A DNA stretch of 64,000 nucleotides, from assembly GCA_033439265.1 (NCBI GenBank), contig JAVTVX010000027.1, positions 5,967,001-6,031,000 on the forward strand, in the 5' to 3' direction. Made by a program: the position numbers and the translations under genes. The notes under the pieces are model-generated. The model searched no databases, was not told the DNA's origin, and saw nothing but the letters and a program-made list of their open reading frames with translations. This document shows, in pieces, positions 50,120 through 60,385 of this stretch; position 1 is the first letter of the stretch, and each line of letters starts with the position of its first letter. Source of the DNA: Dillenia suffruticosa. Its lineage: Eukaryota > Streptophyta > Magnoliopsida > Dilleniales > Dilleniaceae.

Positions 50120-53100
50120 GAGCTTCATTATCAACACCTTCTTCTGACCCAAAAAAAAAAAATTATCAACACCTTCTTCCCGTTTTCTTCCCAACGATTC
50201 TTTGCCTCCAATTTCTTTGAGTCTCTCTTCGTCCTTTTCCCAATCTCGCTCATCAACAGAGACCCAGAAATCCCACCGAGGTTGTTCGTCGTACGACCTC
50301 GAATTCGACCAGATAATCTTTTGCAGGCAAAATTGTCTGAAGCTTCAAACCTCGCCAATTCCCTTGAAGAGCAGGGAGATGGCTTCTTTGATACCGACTT
50401 TTTCGACAAGCAGTTGCCTCCTCATCTCGTTGTTCAAAACCCTGCTGTCAGATCCCCCAAGTCTCGCGCCGGTCAGTTTCTTTCTCTTTTTCCCAAGTAA
50501 TGTTTTTACTCCCCTAAGTCTCAAATCATAATTGATTAGCTAAAATGTAGGATTAGTGCCAGTCGTTTGGATTTTTCAATTCATTAGTTTAGGATTAACT
50601 ATAAGTAGTAATTTGATTTTGACGAGGCATTTGATTCTGGGTATTAGAATGTGGTCGGGTATTTTGTTGTTTTAGTAAAATCCTCAGCAGTTCTAACTGA
50701 AATGATGCATTTTAGTGTTATATACATATGCAAGCATGTGTGTGTGTGTGTAGTACATATGCATGCATATGTGTGTATTATGTTGGGAACCATTGTAACT
50801 AACTGCAGATAATCTGATTGAACATGTACATAGCCCACAAACCACACAAGAGACGAGAATACTTGGTAAAAATTGTGTATGGGTGTTAGCCGATTTTCTG
50901 TAATTAGCCAAGCTCATTGACTAATCTAGTCGAGATCTTGTATTCTCTTTGTTCGGGTGATTAACTAACAGAGAGTGTGTGTCTATCAGTGAGTAGGTTT
51001 TGGGGCTAGCTAAAGAAAACTCCTGGTAAATAGGTCAGCCAAGGATTTGAGCAATGTGATTAATTGATGACAGAAATAGGGAGTTTTATTGTTGAACGCA
51101 TATGAACTAAGTATAAGATTCTAAAATAAGTTTAACCTCTCCGAAGCAATTTTTAAGAATTGTATCTTTGGACCTTGGTAGTTAAGACATGATAGTTAAG
51201 GGTTTAGACAAGAAAATAGTTTTGAATAGGAATTAGTGGCGTAAAAAAATCCACACAAATTAGACCAACATATTTTAGTATATATTTATTTATTTTTATT
51301 TATTTATTTATTTTTAATCATTTCTAAATTTGTCTTGCAAATCGCTGATCCTAAATATTGGGATTAAGGCTCAGTTTTTTTTGTTGTTGTTGTTGTATCT
51401 TTAGACCTTGGCTCCGGAGTTGGTTGTTTGCATCCAAAAGGAGGAATTTAGCGGGTTTATTTTTGGGGTGTTTACCGTAATTGCATTCTGAAATTAAATG
51501 TAGAAGGATGACTAAAATTCAGTTGGTTTGTTAATCCCGGATTCACATCATTCAGAGTGTAAGATTGAGTGCTAAAGGTTTTTTCTTAGTATCTTTATGA
51601 TTTTGAATTGCTAATGGAAGCACTGCCATTTTCTTTGTTTTCTGGCTTTCCATTGCTCGCAGACACATACTTTGGGCTAGGGGCTGTCGATACCGTTAAA
51701 TGCCATATAAATGCTTTAGAGTCAAAGGCAAGAACTCTTTAGTTTTGGATTTTTTTTTTTTTTTGGGGGTGCTTCCATGGGATGGCTAAGCCTTCTGTTT
51801 GAATTGATCAGAATTACTAGCGTATAACAATTACTTGATATGACTTTTTATAGGGTGAATTGAATGCTGTTTTTGTGAACACAATCCTCAGTGGTATTCC
51901 ACAGCGGAATTTAGAGGCAAGTTGTTGATGCTGAATCTATTCTCTAAACTTTTTATAGATAAATTTACTGAGCATCCATGCTGGTGCATGAAGAGCTGTT
52001 TATTTATTTAATTTTTCTCGTTTTCCATATGGCAGCGAGCTTGGGGGAGACCTGTCTTGGACCATGTGGGCCTTATAATAGAAATATTCAATTCTCATGC
52101 TTACACAAAGGAAGCAAAGCTACAAGTAAGGCAAATAACTTGGCTTAGAAATGTGTTCTCTTGTTCATTTGGAGACTTATCTCATGGCAAGGATTGCTTC
52201 AATAAATATTTAGCATGTCACATGGTTAATATTTATTTTTTGTCTGAACTAGCAGCTCTAATGTACAAGAAAACAAGACTTGTCTGTGTACGGGGCCCTG
52301 ATGGATGCTACTCTTTTGGATCGATGGGTGAAGCTAAAGTAGTTAGTGCACGAGGGTGAGTAGGCTTTAGTTTCTTATGCAGTGCAATTGATAGAATTGA
52401 GAGCTTATTTGCCTCAGAAAAGTGAATGTTGGTTGGTGGGAGCCAACCAAGTCCATAGGCAAAAATAGAAGAGGCGTATCACTGGAGTTGCTTCTCAAAA
52501 GTACTAACTATGGAAATAATTTTTCATTTTTTTCTTTTCCTGTTCAAGAAAATTACCCCTGTGCAAATAGACAAAGACATTGGTCCATGAATAAAGTACT
52601 GCTAATTGTTGGTCCTTTTTGGCCCTCAACTCTGAAACAAAGAAGCACTTCACTCGCCCACTGACCGCAAATTTGGGTTCCCTTTCCTTTATCTGTGTAG
52701 TTACTTATTGTTTGATGGCTTGATGCTGATAACGCATTTACTGCATGTTAGAATAGTTCAACAGATATGATCTGCAGTATCATGCGTCATTTTCTTTGTT
52801 TTAGACACCACGTCTCCTCCAGACTTGCTATGTGGCAAGAGTTTTATTGTTGTGCCTTTCATCATTTATGATTGTGCTTATTTAGGTTTGATCATTCAAT
52901 CTAATCTCCCTTTTGCTAGTGAGTTCTTTGGTGCACTTTGCTGGAAGTATTTTATGATAATATGGGCTCCACTTTCACAAAGGACGATGTATTATATAAT
53001 GTTCACATAACATTTTGTATGTTGCATGAAAACTTCACCATTAGCTGGTTGTGTTAGAAATTTTGTCTAGTTCTTTAAGAAAAGAAAGATATTTCCAGGA

Positions 53101-53263
53101 TGACATATTCCTATGTATTATGCATGCTGATGCTGCTTGTCACTTTTGTTATTTGGGTATAATAGCTTGACACGTGCATTGCTATTAATTACAAGAGAGG
53201 AAGTGGAGGCCGTGGTATTATAAGTGGAACCGGAGAAACTGAGTTTCAGCTGCAAAGAAGAAG
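50120..53263 (+). pseudogene. HFLX: Truncated HflX-type GTPase gene (N-terminal HflX domain only)
   Basis: Apparent exons: to 50470, 51663-51727, 51854-51916, 52036-52125, about 52238-52365, about 53198-53263. They give PPRLFVVRPRIRPDNLLQAK, then NSLEEQGDGFFDTDFFDKQL, DTYFGLGAVDTVKCH, AVFVNTILSGIPQRNLE, RPVLDHVGLIIEIFNSHA, KTRLVCVRGPDG and ISGTGETEFQLQRRR. This is the nucleotide-independent N-domain and linker of plant (organelle) HflX, a ribosome-associated GTPase. The G domain is absent downstream. The frame has no ATG between the stop at 50,117-50,119 and the conserved start. Exon 5 has lost its acceptor AG. Introns after exons 2 and 3 start with GC. It is most likely a dead, truncated copy. 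Confidence 0.85.
51343..51398 (-). repeat. SINE 3'-tail fragment in the HflX remnant, intron 1
   Basis: TATTGGGATTAAGGCTCAG followed by (TTG)n is the second copy of the tail family, in the same orientation as the copy at 25.2 kb. Confidence 0.65.
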
Positions 53264-53667
53264 GTTAAATTTATGATGCTTTACTGTGACTCTGTTCATT
53301 GTTGATATGCAGCCCTTGGTTAACACTTGACAGCATTTGAACACCTCAATTTTGTCCCCAGGTCACCTTCATGTGAACCATACCAAATTCAATAATTACA
53401 ATCAATTTTAATATACAAATTCGATAACATATATTAATATATATTATATATTATTATAATATAAAAATTAAATTAAATAGAATATATATTTTATATATAC
53501 AAACCAAGTTCGAGTTCGAGTAATTTTATTATACAAATGAACCGAATTCGAATAATATTATTTATGACTTATCGATTTTGACTTTGAGTTTGAGTTTGAT
53601 TAAAAGATTTGAGTTTGAGTTGAAAGATACTTGGGTTCAGTTTGACTCGAATACACCCATACTCTTA
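53264..53667. other. AT-rich repeat with GAGTTTGAGTTCGAG phrases
   Basis: Contains TTCGAGTTCGAG and TTTGAGTTTGAGTTTGA runs near 53,508-53,620 and ends TTTGACTCGAATACACCC. The style is of a common plant MITE-like dispersed repeat whose ends I cannot pair. HflX exons for the G domain are not here. Confidence 0.4.
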
Positions 53668-54737
53668 CATATGGAGTTATTTTTCAAAATATTAAGAAAA
53701 TGACATTAAATTTTAGAAATAGAGTTTTTTTTTCTTTTTTTCAAAATTATTGTAGAAACCGGTTTCATTTCAAGAAATCGATTTTGAAGTTGATTTCTAG
53801 GAAATTGATTTAAGAAGGAATATATTTATAAAAGCAAAAAAAAAAAGGAAAATTTTTGCTAAAAAAAGAATATATATGTACAAAAAGCAAAAAATATTAA
53901 AATAATTTTTTCAAAAAATTTTGCTTCATTTTATTTTTTATTCAAACTTTGTTTTTCCCCTTTTGTTTTCTTTCATTTTTTTGCAAAATTTTTTTATAGA
54001 AAATTTATTTTAATAATTTGAAAAATTGGTATTTGTTTTCTTTTAATAATTTTTTTTTTTTGCTTTTATAAATATTTTCCTTTAAAATTTTTTATTTTTT
54101 AATAATTTTTCAAATTTATTTTTTTTTGTCTTTTGTTTTCTTTCCATTTTTCCAAAATTTTTAATGGAAAATTTATTTTAATAATTTTTTCTTTTTGTAA
54201 ATAAATATTCATTTTTTAGCAAAATTGCAAAAATTTGTATTTGCTTTCTTTTAATAAAATTTTTTGTTTTTATAAATATGTTCCTTTAAAATTTTTTTGC
54301 TTTTTTAATAATTTTTCAAAGTTACTTTTTTATTTTTGGTTTTCTTTCCTTTTTTCCCAAAAAAAATTTTAATGAAAATTTTATTTTATTAATTTTTGTT
54401 TTTTGCAAATGTATATTCCTTTTTAAACACAAATTTTCCTTTTCTTGCTTTTATCAATATATTTCTTCTGAAGTCGATTTTTAGAAATTAACTTCAGAAA
54501 CAATTTTTTATAAATTAATTTTGAAATCGATTTCTAGAAAGTCGACAATAAAGTCAGTAGAAATTGACTTCTTTTTTTTTTTTTGCAAATGGATAGCCTG
54601 ATCTAAGGAGTCTAAAGTCGATATTCTAGAAATAAACTTTGAAGTCAGATTTTCTGTAGTTTTGGAAGAAAAAATAATCCTATTTCTGAAAATTTGTGTC
54701 ATTTTTCAATATTTTGGAAAATAACGCCTTTCATATG
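53668..54737. repeat. 1.07-kb fold-back element (long inverted repeat)
   Basis: Both ends begin CATATG. Left, CATATGGAGTTATTTTTCAA, is matched by the complemented right end CATATGAAAGGCGTTATTTT. The match continues with CAAAATATT, AAAATGACA, AAATTTT and GAAATAG. Further in, left GATTTCTAGGAAATTGATTT and AATATATTTATAAAAGCAAA pair with right-arm complements. The whole block folds back on itself with arms of a few hundred bases. Matches weaken towards an AT-only centre. This may be a MITE-like foldback transposon or a hairpin small-RNA source. Confidence 0.75.
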
Positions 54738-55094
54738 AAAGGGCAATAGGAGAAAAATGCAGCTATTTTTTATGGCACAAAAAATGACTAAATAGATGAC
54801 GTATTTACCATCTTGAAATCTGTAAATTCATGGGAATGATTATCGCACAAAAGCCATGAAAAACTCATATCAAACATTGCCCTGGGACCTTTATATCTTG
54901 AGAATATCTCTTTTTTTTCTATTTTTGGCCCCTTTTTCTCTTTGGTCTTTCTATTTTTTTTTTTTTTTTTTAGCTACATAATCTCTTTACTCTCCTTTTA
55001 AGGAGGGGGTGTTTGGAAAATCTCTACTCTCTCCATTTTATTTTACACTTCTTGCATTATTTTTAAATTATAGGTTTTTTTCTTGTAATGAAAT
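54738..55094. other. AT-rich intergenic DNA
   Basis: Contains a T-rich run near 54,952-54,972. No gene seen. Confidence 0.5.
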
Positions 55095-55305
55095 ATTGAT
55101 TTTATACACCAACGTCTGATAAGTCAATTGGTTCGAAAACTGATACCCCTTAATCATGATCGGGAGTTTGATCCCCATGAGAACGGAAAAATCAGCGCTG
55201 AGAGACCTGCCCCTTCAATTGAGCCCTACAAGCGGTCGACCTAGATTAGTTGAGACAAAACGTCAGATATTGAGTTGGTGGTCCAGTCATGATACCAAAA
55301 AAAAA
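55095..55305 (+). mobile_element. SINE-like element with tRNA-type promoter boxes
   Basis: TAAGTCAATTGG (55,120-55,131) resembles a Pol III box A, and GAGTTTGATCCCC (55,164-55,176) resembles box B, spaced like a tRNA-derived SINE. A GC-richer body (to about 55,295) ends CATGATACCAAAAAAAAA, an A-tail. The flanks TGATTTTATAC occur on both sides (about 55,098 and 55,312), a possible 10-11-bp target duplication. Not a functional tRNA: no clover-leaf can be closed. Confidence 0.6.
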
Positions 55306-56279
55306 TTATTGATTTTATACTAGATGTCAACTTTTTTTTATAAACAAATTAAAATAAAAATCGCATTGTATTAATAATTTTTTTTATTGAAAACTTTACC
55401 AAGTCTCAACTTCTCCAAACACCCCTTCCATTTTTGTTTATCATCATTACTCAATACATCATTAGATGCCATAATCACTTAGAATAGCAGGATTTTAATT
55501 TACATTGATATAAAATATAAAATATTTAAGTTGCAAATGGTCTTAACTTATGAATTCTAAAACTTTGGTCATGAGATTGGCCAATTTATTAGTGCTTACA
55601 ACCAATTTTAGAGAATAGAAATCTCAATCAGGATTCTTTGACTTCTATGGTTTCTTTAAGGATCCTTCTACAGGATGAATCAGAGCAATATCAAAAATGG
55701 TAAAATGATAAGCTTGAGATGTTAGTGATTATCTAATATGGATATTCTCAAATGATAATCCAATATGAGTGGCTCAAAAGGAAGTGCAGAAAATGGAAAG
55801 GATCTGCTCAATCTAATTTAGTTTTTTTCTGTAAATTATTGAGTTTGACCAAATTCGATTTGAGTTAACTTATATCAAAATTCTCTCAATAGAATTTGGT
55901 TAAAGAGCCACGTTCACTGACTAGACCAACCACGTTGGTCTCAATCTAATTTAATTATATATATTGTGTCATTAAATAAACAGTTTGAATTTTATTGAAT
56001 TGTAATTTTTCTATCTCAATAATAATTTCTTTATTATCAAGAAATTTTTAAAATTATGTGCTCAAATCTATGCATTTCAGTCTCTTCATCGAAAGTAAAA
56101 ATAAAAAATTTATCTCAATTGAATAAATTTACAATTTCTCGTGTTTAGTTGCATGTTTGGTATTTTGTCCTATTTGGTGTCTTTTCTCATGTCTAATATT
56201 TGAATTTTTATAAACACAAATATTTCTATGATTTAATCTAACAAAAAAAAAAGCATATATAGGAGTTTATTCCTCATTA
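55306..56279. other. AT-rich intergenic DNA
   Basis: No gene, RNA or defined element recognised. Confidence 0.5.
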
Positions 56280-58582
56280 GAGGTGAGACCGGTCCGGTTC
56301 TTGGACGGGCCCAAGAACTGGGGCTGGTTCGGCAGTGGTTCCCAGACCTTCTAGGGTCGGGCTAGGCTAATTAAAATAAATTTATTTGGAACCGGCATGG
56401 CCTGACGAACCAAGCCCGCCGGGCCGGTTCACCATTTTTTTTAACTCCGTCCTTTTTTCAACTCCTTTTTTTTTTACTCTCTTTCTCTCTGTTTGTTTTT
56501 TAAAACCCACATTGCTTTTGTTTAACTCTTTTTGTTTTTTTTTTTACTCTTTTTTTTAAACTCACTTTTTTTTTTAAACCAACCATAAATAGATAAAAAA
56601 AAAATAGAGACACAAAACATTTTCAGAGTAGTTCCATCGAATTTGGTGTATGTTCACTACCAAACTATTCACTTGAATTTTCAAATCCACTAATTCAATA
56701 TGATTATATATATATATATATATTTTTTTTTTTTACAAGTATGATTTTTTTATTAGATATTCACATAATTTTTTATACACTAACAATTTATTTTTCTTCT
56801 TCTTCATCTTCTTCTGTATTTGAGTTATTGTCAGTGTCTTGTCTCCTTTTTTCCACATCCCTCTAATCTTTAATGCAAATTAACACTTTTAAAGTGTTGT
56901 CCGTCAAATTTGTATGCATTTATGTTAAAACTCGACCACCTGCATTAAAAGCACCATTCGAGAGGCATTGTGAACACTAGAGGGGGTTAATAACCTTGGG
57001 TCATTTTGACCAAAATTGAATAATAAGATTCATTATTTCTTTACCAACCTATCAAAATGATCATTATCGTCAGAACTTTCTAATCTATGTATTTATCGGT
57101 GTAAAATAAATTCATTTAGTATCGACCAAGAAGTTCCTTGTTTTCTTCTTAACATATGTAAATGATTAAAAGAAATTGAAGACAAACAACCTATTAAACT
57201 ATTACTATTACTACCTATATCACTACCACTTATGTTATTATATTTTTTTCATATAATATAAATATAATTTGTAAAATATGAGATATTTTTTATTTTAAAG
57301 TTTTTAACTAATATATATTTTTATTGGAAAACTATCAACAAAACAATTTATTAGAGTTTTAATACTTTTAATTTTTACACGTAGATCTAAAATACTTGCT
57401 ACTAAATACAAAATAGGAAAATTTTCATAATATTTTAAAAGTTTTATTTTCATTAGTTGAACAATATCATTAAATCTATCTTCATTTTCAAATTGATTAA
57501 ATACAAAACAAATTTTACAAAGATTAGAAAATATTAAATGAGTTGTTATATAGTAAACTCTGAAAAATAAATTTATACATGTAGAAAAAAATTTCTAATA
57601 ACTAAATTAGTATAGTTGTAAAATCAAAAAGGATATTATCAATATAATCATATTCATAATTAAATTAGCAAATTCAATTAAAATATTTTTTAAAGAAATT
57701 ATACATTGTAACATTTCATAAGTTGAATTCCATCTATTGTCACATTTTTGTTTAAATTTTTTAAATTTTATATTATATAAATTATATAATTATCTTATTT
57801 CTTGTGTTTTTACAAAAAATTTCTAATTTAATAAATTAAATCATAAATGGGTTGTGAAACTATTTCCACCACTTCTAAATCATTTTTAACACATAAATTT
57901 AAAATATAACATACACAGCTATTATAAAAAAATGTTTCATCTAATATTGTTTAAAAGTATTTTTTAAAATATTAACGGTACTAGTATTAACCGATACATT
58001 ATCAAAAGGTAAAGAAAAAATTCTATCGCTAATATCATATTCATGAATAACATTCGTAAGTACCCTAATTATGTGAACATTGAAATATGGGTATTTCTAA
58101 CATTGAAAAATTAAAATTCCTTTTTATTTTAAATCCTATGATTTATTAATCTAATGATATATTATTACACTAAAATGTTCTTTTTTAAGTTTATTTTTCC
58201 AAATATCCAAAGTTAATCAAAATATACAATTAGTGTTCATAAAATTTGCAATTAAATCATCTTTCAATATTTGAAATAGATCTAATGATATTTTCCTACA
58301 GGTTTTTCGTGGTCTATTTATAGAAAAATTTTTTAACCTTATAAACTAAAATACCTTTCAAATTAGTTGTTTTATTACTATTGAAAATGGTAAAATTGAA
58401 AAAATTCAAAGAAAGGGGAACAAGCCGTTGGAGTCCAACGATCGCTGGAGCCGGCTGAGGTGGTTCTCAGTTCTAGAAATCCTTGAACTGGACTGACCCG
58501 GTTAATGTAACGTTGGTATGGGCTAAAACATTCCATTTGGGCTGATTTTTGAGCCAAAACCGGCCCATTCCGGTCTCCATTG
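56280..58582 (-). mobile_element. hAT-type DNA transposon relic with dead transposase
   Basis: The ends carry inverted GAGACCGG within GC-rich arms: left GAGGTGAGACCGGTCCGG; right complement CAATGGAGACCGGAATGGGCC. On minus, transposase pieces are readable between stops. FSLPFDNVSVNTSTVNIL (about 58,030-57,970) is followed by a CYILNLCVKNDLEVVE-like string near 57,900. GAFNAGGRVLT with NLTDNTLKVLICIKD (56,970-56,870) is the hAT C-terminal dimerisation motif (cf. S-x-F-S-x-GGRVL). Stops and shifts throughout mean no active enzyme. The 8-bp target duplication is not clear. Confidence 0.75.
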
Positions 58583-59160
58583 CTCACTCAAGGGTAAAAG
58601 TTCGGGTCTCGTGACACCCTCTCTTTGATTTTTTTTGTAACTTAACTATCCGGTATCTGAAATTTCGTCCCGATTAATTCGAACCGAGAAATCTGTCAGA
58701 TCTCAATTGATGGGGTTCTCTTCCAATAATATTTTTTTCGTATGTAGTGGGAGTCGAACTCGTGACACCCTCTCTTTTTGCTTAGCAGAGGTATTGTGCT
58801 TCTGCTTCCTGCTTCCTAGTTAACTAAAAATATTTGTTTTGATAAGGATACCTAATATACGATGTTTGCACTTGGTTCGGCCCTCATAAATGGCAAGACA
58901 TTTTAGGATATTACGATCCTAGAAAATGGGAGACCCATCGGGGGTGGAACTTATAATTACAAAATGACAAAAATACCCTTGGGTAATGTTGCGTTTAGTT
59001 TGACAAAGAAATATGCAAAATCCAGTGGGAAAAGAAAAATGGATGATCGTCGCCGACAGCGTGGGCCCCATTCATCATGTAATTTCGCGTCATTAACGCG
59101 CGTCATGCCACCCATACAAAATCTCTCCCTCTTAAATTTCATTCCACACCGCATTTCGGA
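58583..59160. other. Intergenic DNA with a 19-bp direct repeat
   Basis: CTCGTGACACCCTCTCTTT occurs exactly at 58,608-58,626 and 58,759-58,777. The interval holds TTCGTCCCGATTAATTCGAACC and GTGGGAGTCGAACTCG, tRNA-like or SINE-like phrases. From about 59,040 the DNA becomes GC-richer and is the likely promoter of the next gene. Confidence 0.5.
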
Positions 59161-60385
59161 CTACTCTCTCTCTCTCTCTGTTTCCGGAGCTTGGCATAAT
59201 TATTTATTCAACAAGAAGCAGCTTTGATCTGTAAATCCGGAGATTAGATCCCGAATGCTGTCTCTTCTTTCACACTCGATCTAAGGTCCGATTTATTCTC
59301 CTCTCTTCATTGCCTCAGGAATTCTGATTCTTTGATGGTTTTCTTTTTCAAAATAATTAGGTTTTAGATACGCCAATTGGTGGTGCTGTTGCAAGTGATT
59401 TCTTCATTGTCTTGGTTGTTTCGTTTGTTGTAAACTCACTTTCTAATTTGAATTATAGTTAATTAAGCTTTTAAGGATCTGTTTATGGAAGCTGCTCTCT
59501 TTCCCGATTTGTTACTTCCAAAGTTCTTGGGACCGTTCGGTTTCTTGTTAGTTAAGGTTAAATGTTGTTTCAGTTGGTCCAATTTTTAACGCTTATGAAT
59601 CAACCATTGATAGTCCTAGGTCCAATGAAGAATGATATTTGATACTTCTGGCCTGATCTCATAATAGTAACCAACAATACGAGGTAAATTGTGCGAATGG
59701 ACAAATTGCTGGAATCAGTCATTGCCCTTTCGAAGCATTAACTAGAATGTTTATTTAGTATATCCTCTGAGTTGATGTGGGATACGTGAATCGTATTATC
59801 TTTTAAACAGGGAAAAAAAAACTGTCTTCTTGGTGACAATGTTGCTACATTTTTGGGTCTTATTTTTTGTTTTTTGTTTTTTGTTTTTAGTTTAGAAGTT
59901 GTAAAGGATTGTCAACACATGATTTTAAAGCTGGATTACAAAATACAAGATCCTTTGCCAGGTCAAATTTTTGCAAATTTTGCTTATAAATTGATGTTAA
60001 AGGTTTTTGCATCTATACTTGAGCTGCTGCATCAGTACTTCAAAGTAGTCTCTTTTTAACTAAAAATGAAAGGAAGGTATAGTATAGCTGTTTACATATT
60101 ACCCACTTTGGACCCCATGGAATGATTTAAGTACGGGGTGACCTTTTATGTTGTATTATGCATTTTACAAGCTGCCTCTTTGGATGGAAATTGTAGCTGC
60201 ATTAACCCAGAAGAAAATTTTGTATGATATCCGCATGTTTGACACAGAATTAACTGTTTGACATTTTTGGCTTCAACATTCTATTCTCAATTGATGAATT
60301 GACTGATCAATTTGTTTCATTTTCTCCCCTTCTCTGATCTATCAGTGAATTTTTCATTGGCTTCTTGGTGAAATCATAAGTAGCC
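59160..60385 (+). promoter_or_regulatory. Probable 5' UTR of the CGR gene, with leader intron
   Basis: A CT-rich initiator-like patch (59,163-59,180) is followed by a plausible untranslated exon ending TCGATCTAAG at 59,285 with a GT donor. A pyrimidine-rich acceptor CTGATCTATCAG ends at 60,345, 40 bases before the start codon. A leader intron of about 1.06 kb is common in plant housekeeping genes. The exact transcription start is not visible. Confidence 0.5.

Noticed and set aside
50202-50531. 109-codon Ser-rich frame as the HflX transit peptide start
   Set aside because: It begins at a TTG, lies in a different frame from the conserved HflX exon and would need a frameshift; no ATG is available.
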